Assembly: GCF_900168125.1 (NCBI RefSeq)
Contig: NZ_FUZF01000003.1
Location: 1 to 64,000 of the forward strand
Length of the DNA: 64,000 bases
Direction of reading: 5' to 3'
Origin: Sphingobacterium nematocida
GTDB taxonomy: Bacteria > Bacteroidota > Bacteroidia > Sphingobacteriales > Sphingobacteriaceae
The translations under genes and the position numbers were made by a program. Below, in pieces: positions 18,144-27,958 of this stretch (the stretch's first letter is position 1; each line of letters starts with the position of its first letter). The notes below the pieces were generated by a model. It had not been told where the DNA came from. It did not search any database and saw only the letters and a list, made by a program, of their open reading frames with translations.

Positions 18144-18674
18144 ATGACTGCAAAAGAATTTGTACTTAACATCAGAGCAAACCAACCTCAAATTTCAAAT
18201 CTTCAGGATAGATTTGACACGGAATCATTATATGGCGTCTTAAGTGATGCAAAAATTTCAGACTTAAATTCTAGCTATAAAGATTATGGGAATGAAATAT
18301 TAAATCTTATTTACAACTTTGATGTTTCTCAGTTAAACATTTTTGATATCACCTTTGATCCAGAACCAGAAGTATATGAAGATTATATATTCTTCGGTTG
18401 GGATGCTATCGGTGACCGCTTGGGCTACCACATCCCTTCGGGAGAAGTTGTTATATATTATGTGTACGGCGATTGTGTCAACTTGAAATGTGCTAAAACC
18501 GACGAGCAGTTTTTACGACTTTTTTTTGAACTATACTTATTACTAAAAGGCAACATCGAAAATGAAGGTCAAGAAGCTAAAACTAAGATCAGAGAGCAAT
18601 TTTGGTTAAAAACAACGTCGACCCTCCCAGAAGCGTATTGGGATCATTATAAAAGATTCTTAACTCTACCGTAG
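18144..18674 (+). CDS. Hypothetical protein, possibly SUKH (SMI1/KNR4)-like
   Basis: A 176-residue acidic protein without signal peptide or TM helix. The middle section, PEVYEDYIFFGWDAIGDRLGYHIPSGEVVIYYVYGDCVNLK, has the alternating aromatic/Gly pattern of SMI1/KNR4 (SUKH) domains, in which a 'GDxxGY' turn is followed by two strands. SUKH proteins often act as immunity proteins to contact-dependent toxins, but no toxin gene is adjacent. The resemblance is weak and by eye. The 143-bp gap upstream suggests its own promoter. Confidence 0.6.
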   Translation: MTAKEFVLNIRANQPQISNLQDRFDTESLYGVLSDAKISDLNSSYKDYGNEILNLIYNFDVSQLNIFDITFDPEPEVYEDYIFFGWDAIGDRLGYHIPSGEVVIYYVYGDCVNLKCAKTDEQFLRLFFELYLLLKGNIENEGQEAKTKIREQFWLKTTSTLPEAYWDHYKRFLTLP

Positions 18675-18718
18675 TTAATATTTTTATTCTGGACTAGCCG
18701 ACTGTTAAGCTATCTTTC

Positions 18719-18726
18719 TATATTTG
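18719..18726 (+). promoter_or_regulatory. -7 promoter element of the threonine aldolase gene
   Basis: TATATTTG matches the TAnnTTTG consensus and lies 29 bp before the ATG at 18756. No -33 TTTG is seen at the normal distance. Its position favours the ATG at 18756 over the in-frame GTG at 18726. Confidence 0.45.
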
Positions 18727-18755
18727 TGATTACCTGGTCAAAGCACTATTTTAAC

Positions 18756-19787
18756 ATGTATAACTTTAAGAACGACTATTCAGAAGGAGCACACCCAAAT
18801 ATTTTAAATAAACTTGTCACGACCAACTTTGTACAACAACTCGGCTACGGAGATGATGCATATAGTTTAGAGGCTAAAGAAATTCTCAAAAAAGAGATTA
18901 ATAATCCTCATGCGGAAGTCTATTTTTTATCTGGCGGCACGCAAACTAACCTGTTGGTTTTATCCTGTTTATTGAAGTCTCATGAAGCAGTCATTAGTGC
19001 AATTTCGGGTCATATTTTTGCCCATGAAGCCGGAGCTATCGAAGCAACTGGGCACCGGGTTATTACAGTAGCAACAGCGGATGGCAAGCTGAGACCAGAT
19101 GATATCAAAGGCATCATCGAAAGTCATACTTTAAGACCTCATGTTGTTAAACCGAGATTAGTTTATATTTCCAATTCCACAGAGATCGGAACAATATATT
19201 ATAAAGATGAATTAGAAGCATTGTCAAACTATTGCCGACAACAGGGGCTCCTTTTATTCCTAGATGGTGCAAGAATAGGTAATGCACTCATGGCTTCTGA
19301 TAATGATTTAACAATGGTTGACATCAGTCGATTGACTGATGTATTCTATATCGGTGCGACCAAAAACGGGGCTTTATTGGGTGAAGCTGTGATTTTCAAT
19401 GATCTTGCGTTATATCCTGATTTTGATTATGCGTTAAAACAGAAAGGTGCTTTATTAGCAAAGGGAAGAATATTAGGAATTCAGTTCTTAGAATTATTCC
19501 GTGAGGGGCTTTACTTTGAATTGGCGGATCATGCCAATAGTATGGCGATGAAAATTGTAAAAGCCGCTACAGAAGAGGGGTACTTTTTTTTGACCCATTC
19601 GACTACCAATCAGATTTTTCCAATTTTACCTCGACACATTATTGACGAACTACTTAAGAAATACCTATTTTTTGAATGGAAAAAAGTCGACGATCAACAT
19701 TCCGCGGTACGTCTAATAACTTCTTGGGCTACCCCAGAAAAAGTAGTCGATGAATTTATTTCAGATTTAAAGTCCATAAGAAGTTAA
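18756..19787 (+). CDS. Low-specificity threonine aldolase (PLP enzyme)
   Basis: PLP-dependent lyase of fold type I, about 343 residues, that cleaves threonine or allo-threonine to glycine and acetaldehyde. Seen in the sequence: the N-terminal NDYSEGAHPNIL segment, LSGGTQTNLLVLS (phosphate-binding), AHEAGAIEATGH with the His/Glu contacts, PRLVYISNSTEIGTIY, LDGARIGNAL with the Asp that contacts the pyridine nitrogen, and the Schiff-base Lys203 in GATKNGALLGEA. The frame opens with a GTG at 18726, but MYNFKNDYSEGAHPN at 18756 fits the family. It could also act in phenylserine-type side reactions. It is convergent with the VOC gene, whose end overlaps by 4 bp. Confidence 0.92.
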   Translation: MYNFKNDYSEGAHPNILNKLVTTNFVQQLGYGDDAYSLEAKEILKKEINNPHAEVYFLSGGTQTNLLVLSCLLKSHEAVISAISGHIFAHEAGAIEATGHRVITVATADGKLRPDDIKGIIESHTLRPHVVKPRLVYISNSTEIGTIYYKDELEALSNYCRQQGLLLFLDGARIGNALMASDNDLTMVDISRLTDVFYIGATKNGALLGEAVIFNDLALYPDFDYALKQKGALLAKGRILGIQFLELFREGLYFELADHANSMAMKIVKAATEEGYFFLTHSTTNQIFPILPRHIIDELLKKYLFFEWKKVDDQHSAVRLITSWATPEKVVDEFISDLKSIRS

Positions 19788-20161
19788 AAATCTTGGTGTA
19801 AAGCAATTCTGTTTCCTTCGGAGTCTTCAATTTCGGCTACGAAGAAACCATATTTATCATTGGCTGTCTTTGGATACAGGACATTTGCACCCTGCTCTTC
19901 TGCTTTCCGAATCGTATCATTTATATCTTCCGTCTTAAAATAGAGAATGGCGCCCTGTTTACTTGGCACATAAGCATCCCCTTTGGCAAGCGCACCGGAT
20001 ATACCTGCCTTATGATCTTTAAAAGGAAAAAGAGCCATTTCATAACTATCGATAACTTCTCTTTCAAACACGAAACCAAGGACTTGTTTATAAAAATCTT
20101 CGGCACGACCTAAATCAGTTACCGGAATTTCGAAATAAATGACAGGGTTGCTTTTTGACAT
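19784..20161 (-). CDS. VOC-family (glyoxalase/bleomycin resistance-like) protein
   Basis: A 125-residue vicinal-oxygen-chelate protein with two beta-alpha-beta-beta-beta modules. The first runs from PVIYFEIPVTDLGRAEDFYKQVLGF, the second from GAILYFKTEDINDTIRKAEEQGANVL to FFVAEIEDSEGNRIALHQ. Family metal-binding positions near the end of each module (the Glu in FEIPV and the Glu in FVAEIEDSEG) can be lined up by eye. Substrate unknown; members include glyoxalase I, dioxygenases and antibiotic-binding proteins. It stands alone. Confidence 0.88.
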   Translation of the reverse strand: MSKSNPVIYFEIPVTDLGRAEDFYKQVLGFVFEREVIDSYEMALFPFKDHKAGISGALAKGDAYVPSKQGAILYFKTEDINDTIRKAEEQGANVLYPKTANDKYGFFVAEIEDSEGNRIALHQDF

Positions 20162-20228
20162 ACAACGTTATTATATTGCTTTTATTTATCCTGTTAAATA
20201 TACGTAGCTTGTCTGCTGAGATCAAATT

Positions 20229-21197
20229 TTAATTAAAAAAAGACAGAATCAAAATCAATGTAGGAATTGCAATAGCTAACCAGAGGAAAATACCTAATAT
20301 AAATGGCCTCACCCCTACCGACTTCAATATTTTTATGGAGAGACCAGAGCCAATCAAAAATAACACGACCGTAAGTCCACTCTTTGATACTCGGACCAAG
20401 TCTTGGCTTACTGTATGTACAAACGGAATATAAGTATTTGCCAGAATGGCTAAAACGAAAAGACCTATGAAATAAGGTATTTTGATTTTTCCACCTTTAT
20501 TTCTAAACACTATGTCACTCCCGAATGCAACAGGAATAATCCACAATGCCCTAGTCAACTTTACAGACGTCGCAATCTGTAATGCCTTCTCACCGTATCT
20601 ACTAGCGGCTCCTACCACCGAGCTTGTATCTTGAATGGCAACGGCACTCCATAATCCAAACTGATTCTGGGAGAGATGAAAAAGATGCCCTAATACCGGA
20701 AATATAAAGAGTGCCAGAGAATTTAAGATAAAGATCGTTGCTAATGCAACACTGATCTGTTTTTCCTCTGCCTTTATCGCTGGAGAAATAGCTGCGATAG
20801 CACTCCCCCCACATATCGCTGTACCTACGGTAATTAAAAAAGATATTTTGCGATCTACGCGCAGGAACCTTCCTATGAAATAACCAAGGATCAAAATACC
20901 AAACAACGATAATACCGTCAGAACGAAACCATCCTTACTCGCTGTAGCAGCGGACTCGACATCCATCCCAAATCCCAGTCCGACAACAGATACCTGTAAT
21001 AAAACGTGGGTAAGTTTATGCGTAAAATCAGGAAAAGGATTACCCAACCATTGTGCCGTGACAATACCGATCAGTAATGCCGTTGGCGGCGATATAAAAG
21101 ATGCCAAACAGAGTAAACCTAAAGCAATAAAAATAAGCTCTCGAATAGACAAACTCCTATTCAATAAATCCTTTCGAAAAAACACGTCATTATTCAT
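20229..21197 (-). CDS. YeiH/UPF0324 family putative sulfate exporter
   Basis: Inner-membrane protein of 322 residues with about ten TM helices. The conserved UPF0324 blocks are present: GIVTAQWLGNPFPDFTHKLTHVLLQVSVVGLGFGMD, TAICGGSAIAAISPAIKAEEKQ, GLWSAVAIQDTSSVVGAASRYG and KLTRALWIIPVAF. The family (Cons_hypoth698) is annotated as a putative sulfate exporter, largely by association with cysteine and taurine metabolism. No such genes lie nearby, so the substrate here is open. Confidence 0.88.
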   Translation of the reverse strand: MNNDVFFRKDLLNRSLSIRELIFIALGLLCLASFISPPTALLIGIVTAQWLGNPFPDFTHKLTHVLLQVSVVGLGFGMDVESAATASKDGFVLTVLSLFGILILGYFIGRFLRVDRKISFLITVGTAICGGSAIAAISPAIKAEEKQISVALATIFILNSLALFIFPVLGHLFHLSQNQFGLWSAVAIQDTSSVVGAASRYGEKALQIATSVKLTRALWIIPVAFGSDIVFRNKGGKIKIPYFIGLFVLAILANTYIPFVHTVSQDLVRVSKSGLTVVLFLIGSGLSIKILKSVGVRPFILGIFLWLAIAIPTLILILSFFN

Positions 21198-21571
21198 ATA
21201 TCTACTATTTTTCTACAAAGTACGGTGTCATACAACTGGAAAGAAAATGAATAAAACCCATAGGATATAACCATTAGTTATAACAGGAACATAATTTTGA
21301 CATAGGAAAGATGTACAGCATATGTTGTCCAAATCAAGAGACAAAACCATTAAAAAATAGTTTTGACGATATGGGACAATAATCTACTTCTAATAAACCC
21401 GATGATATATGGTCGATTGCACAGCCCGAAAGGAGTAAAAAACAGGTGTTTTCAACGAAAAGATTTATATCTTTGATTATTAATTAGGGGGAGCTATCTG
21501 ATGCAAATTCTCCCTCACTAAGTTAGTACGATCCGAAACGATAAAAATCTGCATCAACAGATAAAAATTTT
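21198..21571. other. 374-bp intergenic region with the gnd operon promoter
   Basis: No ORF with coding character was found on either strand. Both the YeiH gene and the gnd operon read outwards from it, so it must hold divergent promoters. The only clear element is TATCTTTG at 21468-21475 facing gnd, about 100 bp before the ATG, which implies a long 5' leader of roughly 90 nt. I see no known riboswitch fold. Confidence 0.5.
21445..21475 (+). promoter_or_regulatory. Candidate promoter of the gnd-zwf-pgl operon
   Basis: TATCTTTG (21468-21475) is an exact TAnnTTTG match. At 19-bp spacing the -33 position reads GGTG (21445-21448), matching two of four bases of TTTG. The start point would lie about 90 nt before the gnd ATG. 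Confidence 0.4.
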
Positions 21572-22975
21572 ATGGAATTATATGATTTTGGTATAGTTGG
21601 TCTAGGTGTTATGGGAAGAAATCTCCTTCTAAACATGGCCGACAACAAATTTGCTGTAGCAGGACTAGACCTGGACTCCGCTAAAGTACAATCCTTACAA
21701 GAAGAAATTAATGACAACCATCGGGTAAAAGCAACGACTCAGGTGAATGAATTCACGCAGTTGATCCGCAGACCACGAGCAATCATGCTTTTGGTTCCGG
21801 CTGGTAAACCTGTTGATAGCGCTATAGCAAGTCTACTCCCTCATCTTGAAGAGGGTGATATTATCATCGACGGCGGTAACTCTTATTTTCCGGACACGGA
21901 TCGCAGGTTCTTAGAGTTATCTCAAAAGAATATACACTTCTTCGGAATGGGTATCTCGGGAGGCGAGAAAGGCGCTCGTTTTGGTCCTAGCTTAATGCCG
22001 GGAGGTGATAAAAATGCTTATGAACGTCTACGCCCTATATTTGAGGCTGTTTCTGCAAAAGTAAATGGTGAGCCTTGTGTTGCTTATCTAGGTAATGGTT
22101 CTGCAGGAAATTATGTAAAAATGGTTCATAATGGGATTGAATATGGCATCATGCAATTGATTGCAGAGACATATGATCTTATGAAACGAGGTTTTGGCAT
22201 CAGTGATACTAAAATCCAACAAACGTTTGCAAATTGGAACAATACCGAATTGCAGTCTTTCCTAGTCGAGATTACAGGCGAAATACTGAACAAGTTTGAC
22301 GAAGACGGTCAACGTCTGATTAATGTGATTTCGGACTGGGCTAAATCCAAAGGTACTGGTAAATGGACCTCACAAAACGCAATGGATTTACAGGCTCCTA
22401 TTCCAGTTATTGATGCTGCAGTCACCATGCGTGATATGTCTAAATTCAAACCTGAGCGGGTACAGGCTTCTCAAAAATTGCCGTGGGAGTCTACCACCAA
22501 GGATATAGATGAGGACGTAGTAATCGATCAATTGAAAGATGCTTTCTATTTTGCCATGTTAAACACCTATGCCCAAGGGCTAGCTCAGCTAACCATCGCT
22601 TCAGAAACCTATAACTACGGACTGAACTTAGAACAGGTGGCCAAAATATGGCGGGGAGGATGTATCATCCGTGCTGCTGCTTTGGAGGACTTCAGACAGG
22701 CGTATGATCGCAATCCTTCATTACGAAACATCCTTTTGGACGACGTTATAGCTCAAAACGTATCTTCAAAACAAGCAAATACAAGAACAATTGTCAAATA
22801 TGCAGTAGACTGCGGTATTCCATTTGCAGCTTACATGAATGCTTTGGCTTACTTCGATTCATACCGTTCGGAGCGTATGCCTACAAATATTATACAAGCT
22901 CAGCGGGATTACTTTGGTGCGCATACGTACGAACGTATCGACCGTGAGGGTTCGTTTCATACACAATGGGACTAA
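21572..22975 (+). CDS. gnd: 6-phosphogluconate dehydrogenase, decarboxylating
   Basis: Converts 6-phosphogluconate to ribulose-5-phosphate and CO2 with NADP+, the last oxidative step of the pentose phosphate pathway. The 467 residues match the usual length. The N-terminal Rossmann motif is GLGVMGRNLLLNMAD; IIDGGNSYFPDTDRR and GMGISGGEKGARFGPSLMPGG are family signatures; KMVHNGIEYGIMQLIAE carries the catalytic Lys and the substrate-binding His-Asn. The all-helical C-terminal domain ends with the tail YERIDREGSFHTQWD. It is the first gene of an operon with zwf (30-bp gap) and pgl, together all three oxidative-branch enzymes, supplying NADPH. Confidence 0.97.
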   Translation: MELYDFGIVGLGVMGRNLLLNMADNKFAVAGLDLDSAKVQSLQEEINDNHRVKATTQVNEFTQLIRRPRAIMLLVPAGKPVDSAIASLLPHLEEGDIIIDGGNSYFPDTDRRFLELSQKNIHFFGMGISGGEKGARFGPSLMPGGDKNAYERLRPIFEAVSAKVNGEPCVAYLGNGSAGNYVKMVHNGIEYGIMQLIAETYDLMKRGFGISDTKIQQTFANWNNTELQSFLVEITGEILNKFDEDGQRLINVISDWAKSKGTGKWTSQNAMDLQAPIPVIDAAVTMRDMSKFKPERVQASQKLPWESTTKDIDEDVVIDQLKDAFYFAMLNTYAQGLAQLTIASETYNYGLNLEQVAKIWRGGCIIRAAALEDFRQAYDRNPSLRNILLDDVIAQNVSSKQANTRTIVKYAVDCGIPFAAYMNALAYFDSYRSERMPTNIIQAQRDYFGAHTYERIDREGSFHTQWD

Positions 22976-23005
22976 GATAAAATTGATTACATTTTTAATA
23001 TTACA

Positions 23006-24517
23006 ATGAAAACTAGTAAAAAAGCCAGACCTTCCATTATTGTTATTTTCGGAGGAACGGGAGATTTGGCGAAGCGTAAATTGATACCTGCTTTTTACAA
23101 TTTGTTTTTGGACGATTGGATGCCTGAAAAATTCGCAATCATCGGACTAGGTCGTACCGAACTTGACAATGTCTCTTACAGACAACATCTGCAAGAAGGA
23201 TTGACCGAATTTTCACGGACTGGGGCACCGGAACAACAAAAGTGGGAAACATTCAATCCTAATATTTCCTATTTTCAATCGAATATCGAAGATATCAATT
23301 CCTACAAAGATTTAGCTGCTCAATTGGATGCTTTGGATGAATTGTGGGGTGAACGTGCAAATAGATTATTTTATCTATCAGTAGCTCCTCGTTTTATTGA
23401 AGCAGCCACGCTACACATCAATGAGTCAGGCTTGGCTAGTAATCCTGAAAAGGACCGTATTGTTATCGAAAAACCATTTGGAAACGATAAAGAAACAGCG
23501 GTTGCACTTAATAAATTATTAAGACAAACATTTCAAGAAAAACAGATCTACAGGATTGACCATTACTTGGGCAAAGAGACTGTTCAAAATATACTTGCTT
23601 TCAGATTTGGAAATGCTCTTTTTGAACCGCTTTGGAATAGAAACTTTATCGACTCCGTACAGATTACAGTAGCGGAGCAGGTAGGTGTTGAAAACCGTGG
23701 CGGTTTTTACGAAAGTGCCGGAGCACTTAAAGACATGGTTCAAAACCACCTCTTGCAAATATTATGTATGGTGGCTATGGAAGCTCCAGCTTCCTTCAAA
23801 TCTGAAGAGATACGTAACCGTAAAGTTGATGTATTAAGAGCAATACGGCGTATAAAACCGGAAGAGGTACAACGTTATGCGGTAAGAGGTCAATACGATG
23901 AAGGCTGGTTACAGGGAAAAAAAGTACCCGGGTACCGAGAAGAAGAGGGCGTGAATCCAAAATCAAACACGGAAACTTTTGTTGCTGTCAAGTTCTTTTT
24001 GGATAATTGGCGTTGGCAAGGTGTACCTTTTTACTTACGTACCGGAAAACGTATGCAAGAGAAACACTCCTCTATCACTATACAGTTTAAACCTGTTCCA
24101 CACTCGACCTTCTCTAATGGTCAGGTTGATAATCTAATGCCGAATAAACTAACGATTAATATCCAACCACAGATGGATATTCGTCTACGTTTTATGACCA
24201 AGCGCCCTGGTTTGACCATGGCATTAAACCCTTCAGAGATGGTTTTCGATTACGATACCTGTTCAACCCAATCGCCAGAGGCCTACGAGACATTACTGCT
24301 TGATGCGCTGAATGGTGATGCCACATTATTCATGCGTTCGGATCAGGTCGAAGAGGCCTGGGACGTCATCACACCGATACAAGAAGCATGGGAAAGTAGA
24401 AATACGCTCGACTTCCCAAACTATGCTTCCGGTACTTGGGGTCCTGAAAATGCAGAAGCTTTGGTTGCTCAAAATGGCCATGTATGGGCTGTAAATGCGC
24501 ACCATAAAAATTCTTAG
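23006..24517 (+). CDS. zwf: Glucose-6-phosphate 1-dehydrogenase
   Basis: Oxidises glucose-6-phosphate to 6-phosphogluconolactone, producing NADPH; the entry step of the pentose phosphate pathway. It has 503 residues, normal for bacterial G6PDH. The coenzyme-binding motif [20 protein letters not shown] is at residues 14-33, IVIEKPFG marks the conserved Lys-Pro, and [13 protein letters not shown] is the active-site signature with the catalytic His nearby. [13 protein letters not shown] [13 protein letters not shown] and [11 protein letters not shown] follow as in the family. The second gene of the gnd-zwf-pgl operon, 23 bp before pgl. Confidence 0.97.
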   Translation: MKTSKKARPSIIVIFGGTGDLAKRKLIPAFYNLFLDDWMPEKFAIIGLGRTELDNVSYRQHLQEGLTEFSRTGAPEQQKWETFNPNISYFQSNIEDINSYKDLAAQLDALDELWGERANRLFYLSVAPRFIEAATLHINESGLASNPEKDRIVIEKPFGNDKETAVALNKLLRQTFQEKQIYRIDHYLGKETVQNILAFRFGNALFEPLWNRNFIDSVQITVAEQVGVENRGGFYESAGALKDMVQNHLLQILCMVAMEAPASFKSEEIRNRKVDVLRAIRRIKPEEVQRYAVRGQYDEGWLQGKKVPGYREEEGVNPKSNTETFVAVKFFLDNWRWQGVPFYLRTGKRMQEKHSSITIQFKPVPHSTFSNGQVDNLMPNKLTINIQPQMDIRLRFMTKRPGLTMALNPSEMVFDYDTCSTQSPEAYETLLLDALNGDATLFMRSDQVEEAWDVITPIQEAWESRNTLDFPNYASGTWGPENAEALVAQNGHVWAVNAHHKNS

Positions 24518-24540
24518 TTTCATTAATAATACATTAAAAG

Positions 24541-25278
24541 TTGGAAAAATTGATACGGATATTTGATAATACACAACAACTTACCGAAGCCGCTGCTACG
24601 TTATTCATTGCTACTGCAAAACAGGCTATAGCTGAAAATGGCAAATTCACAGTTGCACTGACTGGGGGTTCATCTCCGATAGCGCTTCATAAAATACTTG
24701 CCTCTGCAGAATATCAAACGATGATAGATTGGGAAAAAGTTTTTGTATTTTGGGGTGACGAGCGTTGGGTACCATTTGATGATGAACGTAGTAATACTAA
24801 AATGGCTTTTGAGACACTATTAAATCATGTACCAATTCCAAAGGATCATATCTACAAGATGTATTCCGAGACATTATCACCGGAAGAGCATGCTGCACAA
24901 TACGAAGCGGAAATAAAGGCTGTCTTAGGTGAGAATGGTGCTTTTGATCTGATTTTATTGGGCATGGGCGACGATGGCCACACAGCCTCCTTATTTCCGC
25001 ACACAGCTGTGCTTGCTGAAGACAAGAAGTGGGTGGACGCCTATTACCTAGAACCTCAAAGTATGTATCGTATCACATTAACTGCTCCGCTCATTAATAG
25101 AGCCAAGAATATTGTTGTGATTACGTTTGGTGAAAAGAAAACTGATGCATTGTATGAGGTACTGGAAGGCGAGCGTAACCCTCAAGAGTATCCTTCACAG
25201 TTGTTAGCACCCACAAATGGTAAATTATTGTTTTTAACAGACCGAGTTGCTGCTAGTAGACTGAATACTTCAAAATAG
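24541..25278 (+). CDS. pgl: 6-phosphogluconolactonase
   Basis: Hydrolyses 6-phosphoglucono-delta-lactone to 6-phosphogluconate. It is 245 residues long and belongs to the SugarP_isomerase/DevB type. Motifs: ALTGGSSPIALHKIL, VFWGDERWVPFDDERSN, and LGMGDDGHTASLFPHT with the catalytic Asp-His. The start codon is TTG at 24541; no in-frame ATG is available upstream or close downstream, and EKLIRIFDNTQQLTEAAA is a fitting N-terminus. It is the last gene of the operon, followed by a strong hairpin terminator. Confidence 0.95.
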   Translation: MEKLIRIFDNTQQLTEAAATLFIATAKQAIAENGKFTVALTGGSSPIALHKILASAEYQTMIDWEKVFVFWGDERWVPFDDERSNTKMAFETLLNHVPIPKDHIYKMYSETLSPEEHAAQYEAEIKAVLGENGAFDLILLGMGDDGHTASLFPHTAVLAEDKKWVDAYYLEPQSMYRITLTAPLINRAKNIVVITFGEKKTDALYEVLEGERNPQEYPSQLLAPTNGKLLFLTDRVAASRLNTSK

Positions 25279-25301
25279 GAAAAAATTTTCTGTGTATACA
25301 T

Positions 25302-25340
25302 AACGGTCACACATCGTAAGATATGTGACCGTTTTTATTT
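25302..25340 (+). terminator. Rho-independent terminator after pgl
   Basis: Perfect 10-bp stem AACGGTCACA (25302-25311) / TGTGACCGTT (25324-25333), 12-nt loop, then a U-rich run TTTATTTT. It closes the gnd-zwf-pgl operon. Confidence 0.88.
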
Positions 25341-25436
25341 TCATGCACAGCAAATCAATAAATATATTACAAAAAACTCCTAAAAGCGCAAAGCATATTA
25401 GGAGTTTCTAATGTTATAGAAGGTAAAATTTTAGCG

Positions 25437-27932
25437 TTATGAATTAAGCTTCTTGATAGCTTGAATACGGCGTAACAAATCTGTATAGTGATCTGATTCG
25501 AAACCTTTACTTCCTTTTGCCATTTTCTTAATACGTATTTCGGTGTCATTTAACTCACTCAGGATCAAAATCCGCATATCCGAAAGATTTGGATTGTAAG
25601 GCGTAAGACCCGCCGCCGCATAAGCGGTCTCCTGTACAGGCTTATCCAATTTCAACATCACACCAAGACGATCGACGTAGGCACGTTGTAATCCACGTTT
25701 GAACATATCGTCTTTAGCGCCGTTAAAAATAGAATTGGAAACATCTGTCAACAACTCCTTGACGGTATAAGCTTTAGTATCATTCTTAAATTCATTATCG
25801 ATCATACGGGCAAAACCATAGGTTTCTAACAATGATGTCAATACCTGATTTTGCATCTCTTGTACTTTATTGACCATAGTGCCGTAGTCAATACGCTTCA
25901 TCAGATTGGTATCCAACAGCCAATATGGTGTCTCGAAGACATGTTTGTTGACAAAAGCGACAGCTCCCCGTTGCTTTTCTTTAGCGACATAAGTATATAC
26001 TGCCCCAGCTTCGCTCTTGGTTTTGTAGTCCTCCGTCATCGCTCCCACATATGCTATAGCATGGTTGATATAACGACGGTACTGTCCGATCAAGTCTTTA
26101 TACAGCTCCTTTGTATCTTCCAGACTACCATTCTGCTCGTATGTCCATTTTTCCAAATTAGGAAGGATATACTTTAGATTCGCAATTCCGTACTCACCGG
26201 CTTTGACGGCATCATTGCCTAGGTCTTCACTTTGTGCCCTTGGATCCATAGATCCCTGTTTGCCGTAATAGTACAACGGATCTCCAGCCTTCTCCTGTAT
26301 CTTTGTTTCCCACCAAAGGCGATCTTGCTCAGGTGTTCTGTTACCATGGTAACGATATCCGAAATCTATCGCAAAACGATCGTACGCCCCAATTTTAGGA
26401 TAAATGTTTTTCACTCCATCACCAGGCTGTGCCACATAATTAAAACGTGCATAATCCATAATGGATGGTGCTGTACCATACTTCTCTGTAAACGAAGGTG
26501 AACGCAATGAATCTACATCAAATGCATAGCTGGAACCAAAGTTATGCAATAGTCCTAAACTATGTCCTAATTCATGTGAAGACACAAAACGGATCAATTG
26601 TCCCATTTGTTCATCAGACAGTTTTGCACCGCGTGCTCCCTCATTTATTGCAGCAGTCTGTACAAAAAACCAATTACGTAATAATGACATGACATTGTGG
26701 TACCAGCCTACATGACTTTCTACAATCTCACCTGAGCGCGGGTCTGAAATACGCGGACCGTAAGCATTCTCTATCTCCGATGCAAAGTAACGGATCACGG
26801 AATAGCGAGCGTCTTCTGTACTAAATGTTGGATCCTCTTCATGCGTAGGTGCTTCCTTACCTACGATAGCATTTTTAAAACCCGCAGCTTCAAATGCTGT
26901 ATTCCAATCATTCACCCCTGCTATAAGATAAGGCACCCATTTTTTTGGGGTTGCCGGATCGATGTAGAAGACAATCTGTTTCTTCGGCTCGACCAATTCG
27001 CCTCGTGCATAGGCCTCCGCATCCGAAGGCTCAAGGCGGTAACGTTGTATAAAAGCATTACGGGTTACTTTTTGATCATTCGCACCAAAATCCAACTTTC
27101 GATTAGAGAAATACCCTACCCGTTCATTTTCATAACGCGCTTGCATAGGTACCTTAGGCAACAGGACCATAGAGGTATTCAAACCAAAAGTCATCGTACC
27201 CACTGAATTATCTGCGGGGAGAACTGGTGATTTGAAGGTCTTTACCGTCCGCACCTCTACATTCTCCGGGAAAGACTTAATGGTATCGATATAAGACTTC
27301 TGCGCGTCAATACCTGCTATCTTATAAGTCTTCTTTAATTTTTCAGGCAGTGGCATACCTGGTATCTCACCGTTATAGAAATCGGTTACATCGATAACTA
27401 CGTTTTTGCCTGCATTATTGAACGCTTTGATATCAAAAGCAGCTAATATCGGAAGAGCATTTGAATTAGCGAGTGCAGCATCCATATCTCTATTTACGGT
27501 AGCTATATAGGCATAGCTCGGTACGCGTATATATATTGTATTCTCGCGACGCTGCCATTGCCAAAGCTGCTCATTCAACATCTCTCCGCCATATTGAGAA
27601 CGGAACTCTTTTAAACCTACTGGTGTCTGTGTAAAACGCGTGACGACCAACATATCCCGATTCAGCAATGTATCAGGGATCTCCATATAATACTTATCAT
27701 CTACTTTGTAAGTATTAAAAAGTCCTACTGATTTCTTTGCGTCGCTAGTAATTAGCTCTTCAAATTTCTTGATTTTATCTTTTTTACTCTTGTCAGATTG
27801 CTCTTTCTTTTCCGACTCTACCTTAGTTGGAAGATTAACCAAACCTCCCCATTTGCCAGATTGCCCTACGGTAACTGTAGCTTGTAAGCTTAATATCGCC
27901 AATGCGATTCCTAATTTATTTTTATATCTCAT
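25437..27932 (-). CDS. Secreted zinc metalloprotease, DUF5117/DUF5118/DUF4953 type
   Basis: Large exported metallopeptidase of about 831 residues. It has a signal peptide (NKLGIALAILSLQATVTVG), then the DUF5118 and DUF5117 regions (about 40-400), followed by the catalytic zincin domain. The metzincin-like site HELGHSLGLLH is complete: His453, Glu454, His457 and His463. The C-terminal DUF4953-like part includes KERGAVAFVNKHVFETP-type sequence near 670. The frame starts with a TTG at 27938, but the ATG at 27932 is preferred. It is the last gene of the sigma-FecR-SusC-SusD locus, 27 bp after the SusD stop, which suggests that the locus handles proteins or peptides. Confidence 0.9.
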   Translation of the reverse strand: MRYKNKLGIALAILSLQATVTVGQSGKWGGLVNLPTKVESEKKEQSDKSKKDKIKKFEELITSDAKKSVGLFNTYKVDDKYYMEIPDTLLNRDMLVVTRFTQTPVGLKEFRSQYGGEMLNEQLWQWQRRENTIYIRVPSYAYIATVNRDMDAALANSNALPILAAFDIKAFNNAGKNVVIDVTDFYNGEIPGMPLPEKLKKTYKIAGIDAQKSYIDTIKSFPENVEVRTVKTFKSPVLPADNSVGTMTFGLNTSMVLLPKVPMQARYENERVGYFSNRKLDFGANDQKVTRNAFIQRYRLEPSDAEAYARGELVEPKKQIVFYIDPATPKKWVPYLIAGVNDWNTAFEAAGFKNAIVGKEAPTHEEDPTFSTEDARYSVIRYFASEIENAYGPRISDPRSGEIVESHVGWYHNVMSLLRNWFFVQTAAINEGARGAKLSDEQMGQLIRFVSSHELGHSLGLLHNFGSSYAFDVDSLRSPSFTEKYGTAPSIMDYARFNYVAQPGDGVKNIYPKIGAYDRFAIDFGYRYHGNRTPEQDRLWWETKIQEKAGDPLYYYGKQGSMDPRAQSEDLGNDAVKAGEYGIANLKYILPNLEKWTYEQNGSLEDTKELYKDLIGQYRRYINHAIAYVGAMTEDYKTKSEAGAVYTYVAKEKQRGAVAFVNKHVFETPYWLLDTNLMKRIDYGTMVNKVQEMQNQVLTSLLETYGFARMIDNEFKNDTKAYTVKELLTDVSNSIFNGAKDDMFKRGLQRAYVDRLGVMLKLDKPVQETAYAAAGLTPYNPNLSDMRILILSELNDTEIRIKKMAKGSKGFESDHYTDLLRRIQAIKKLNS

Positions 27933-27958
27933 TATCAATTATGTGCCATTCTAAAAAA

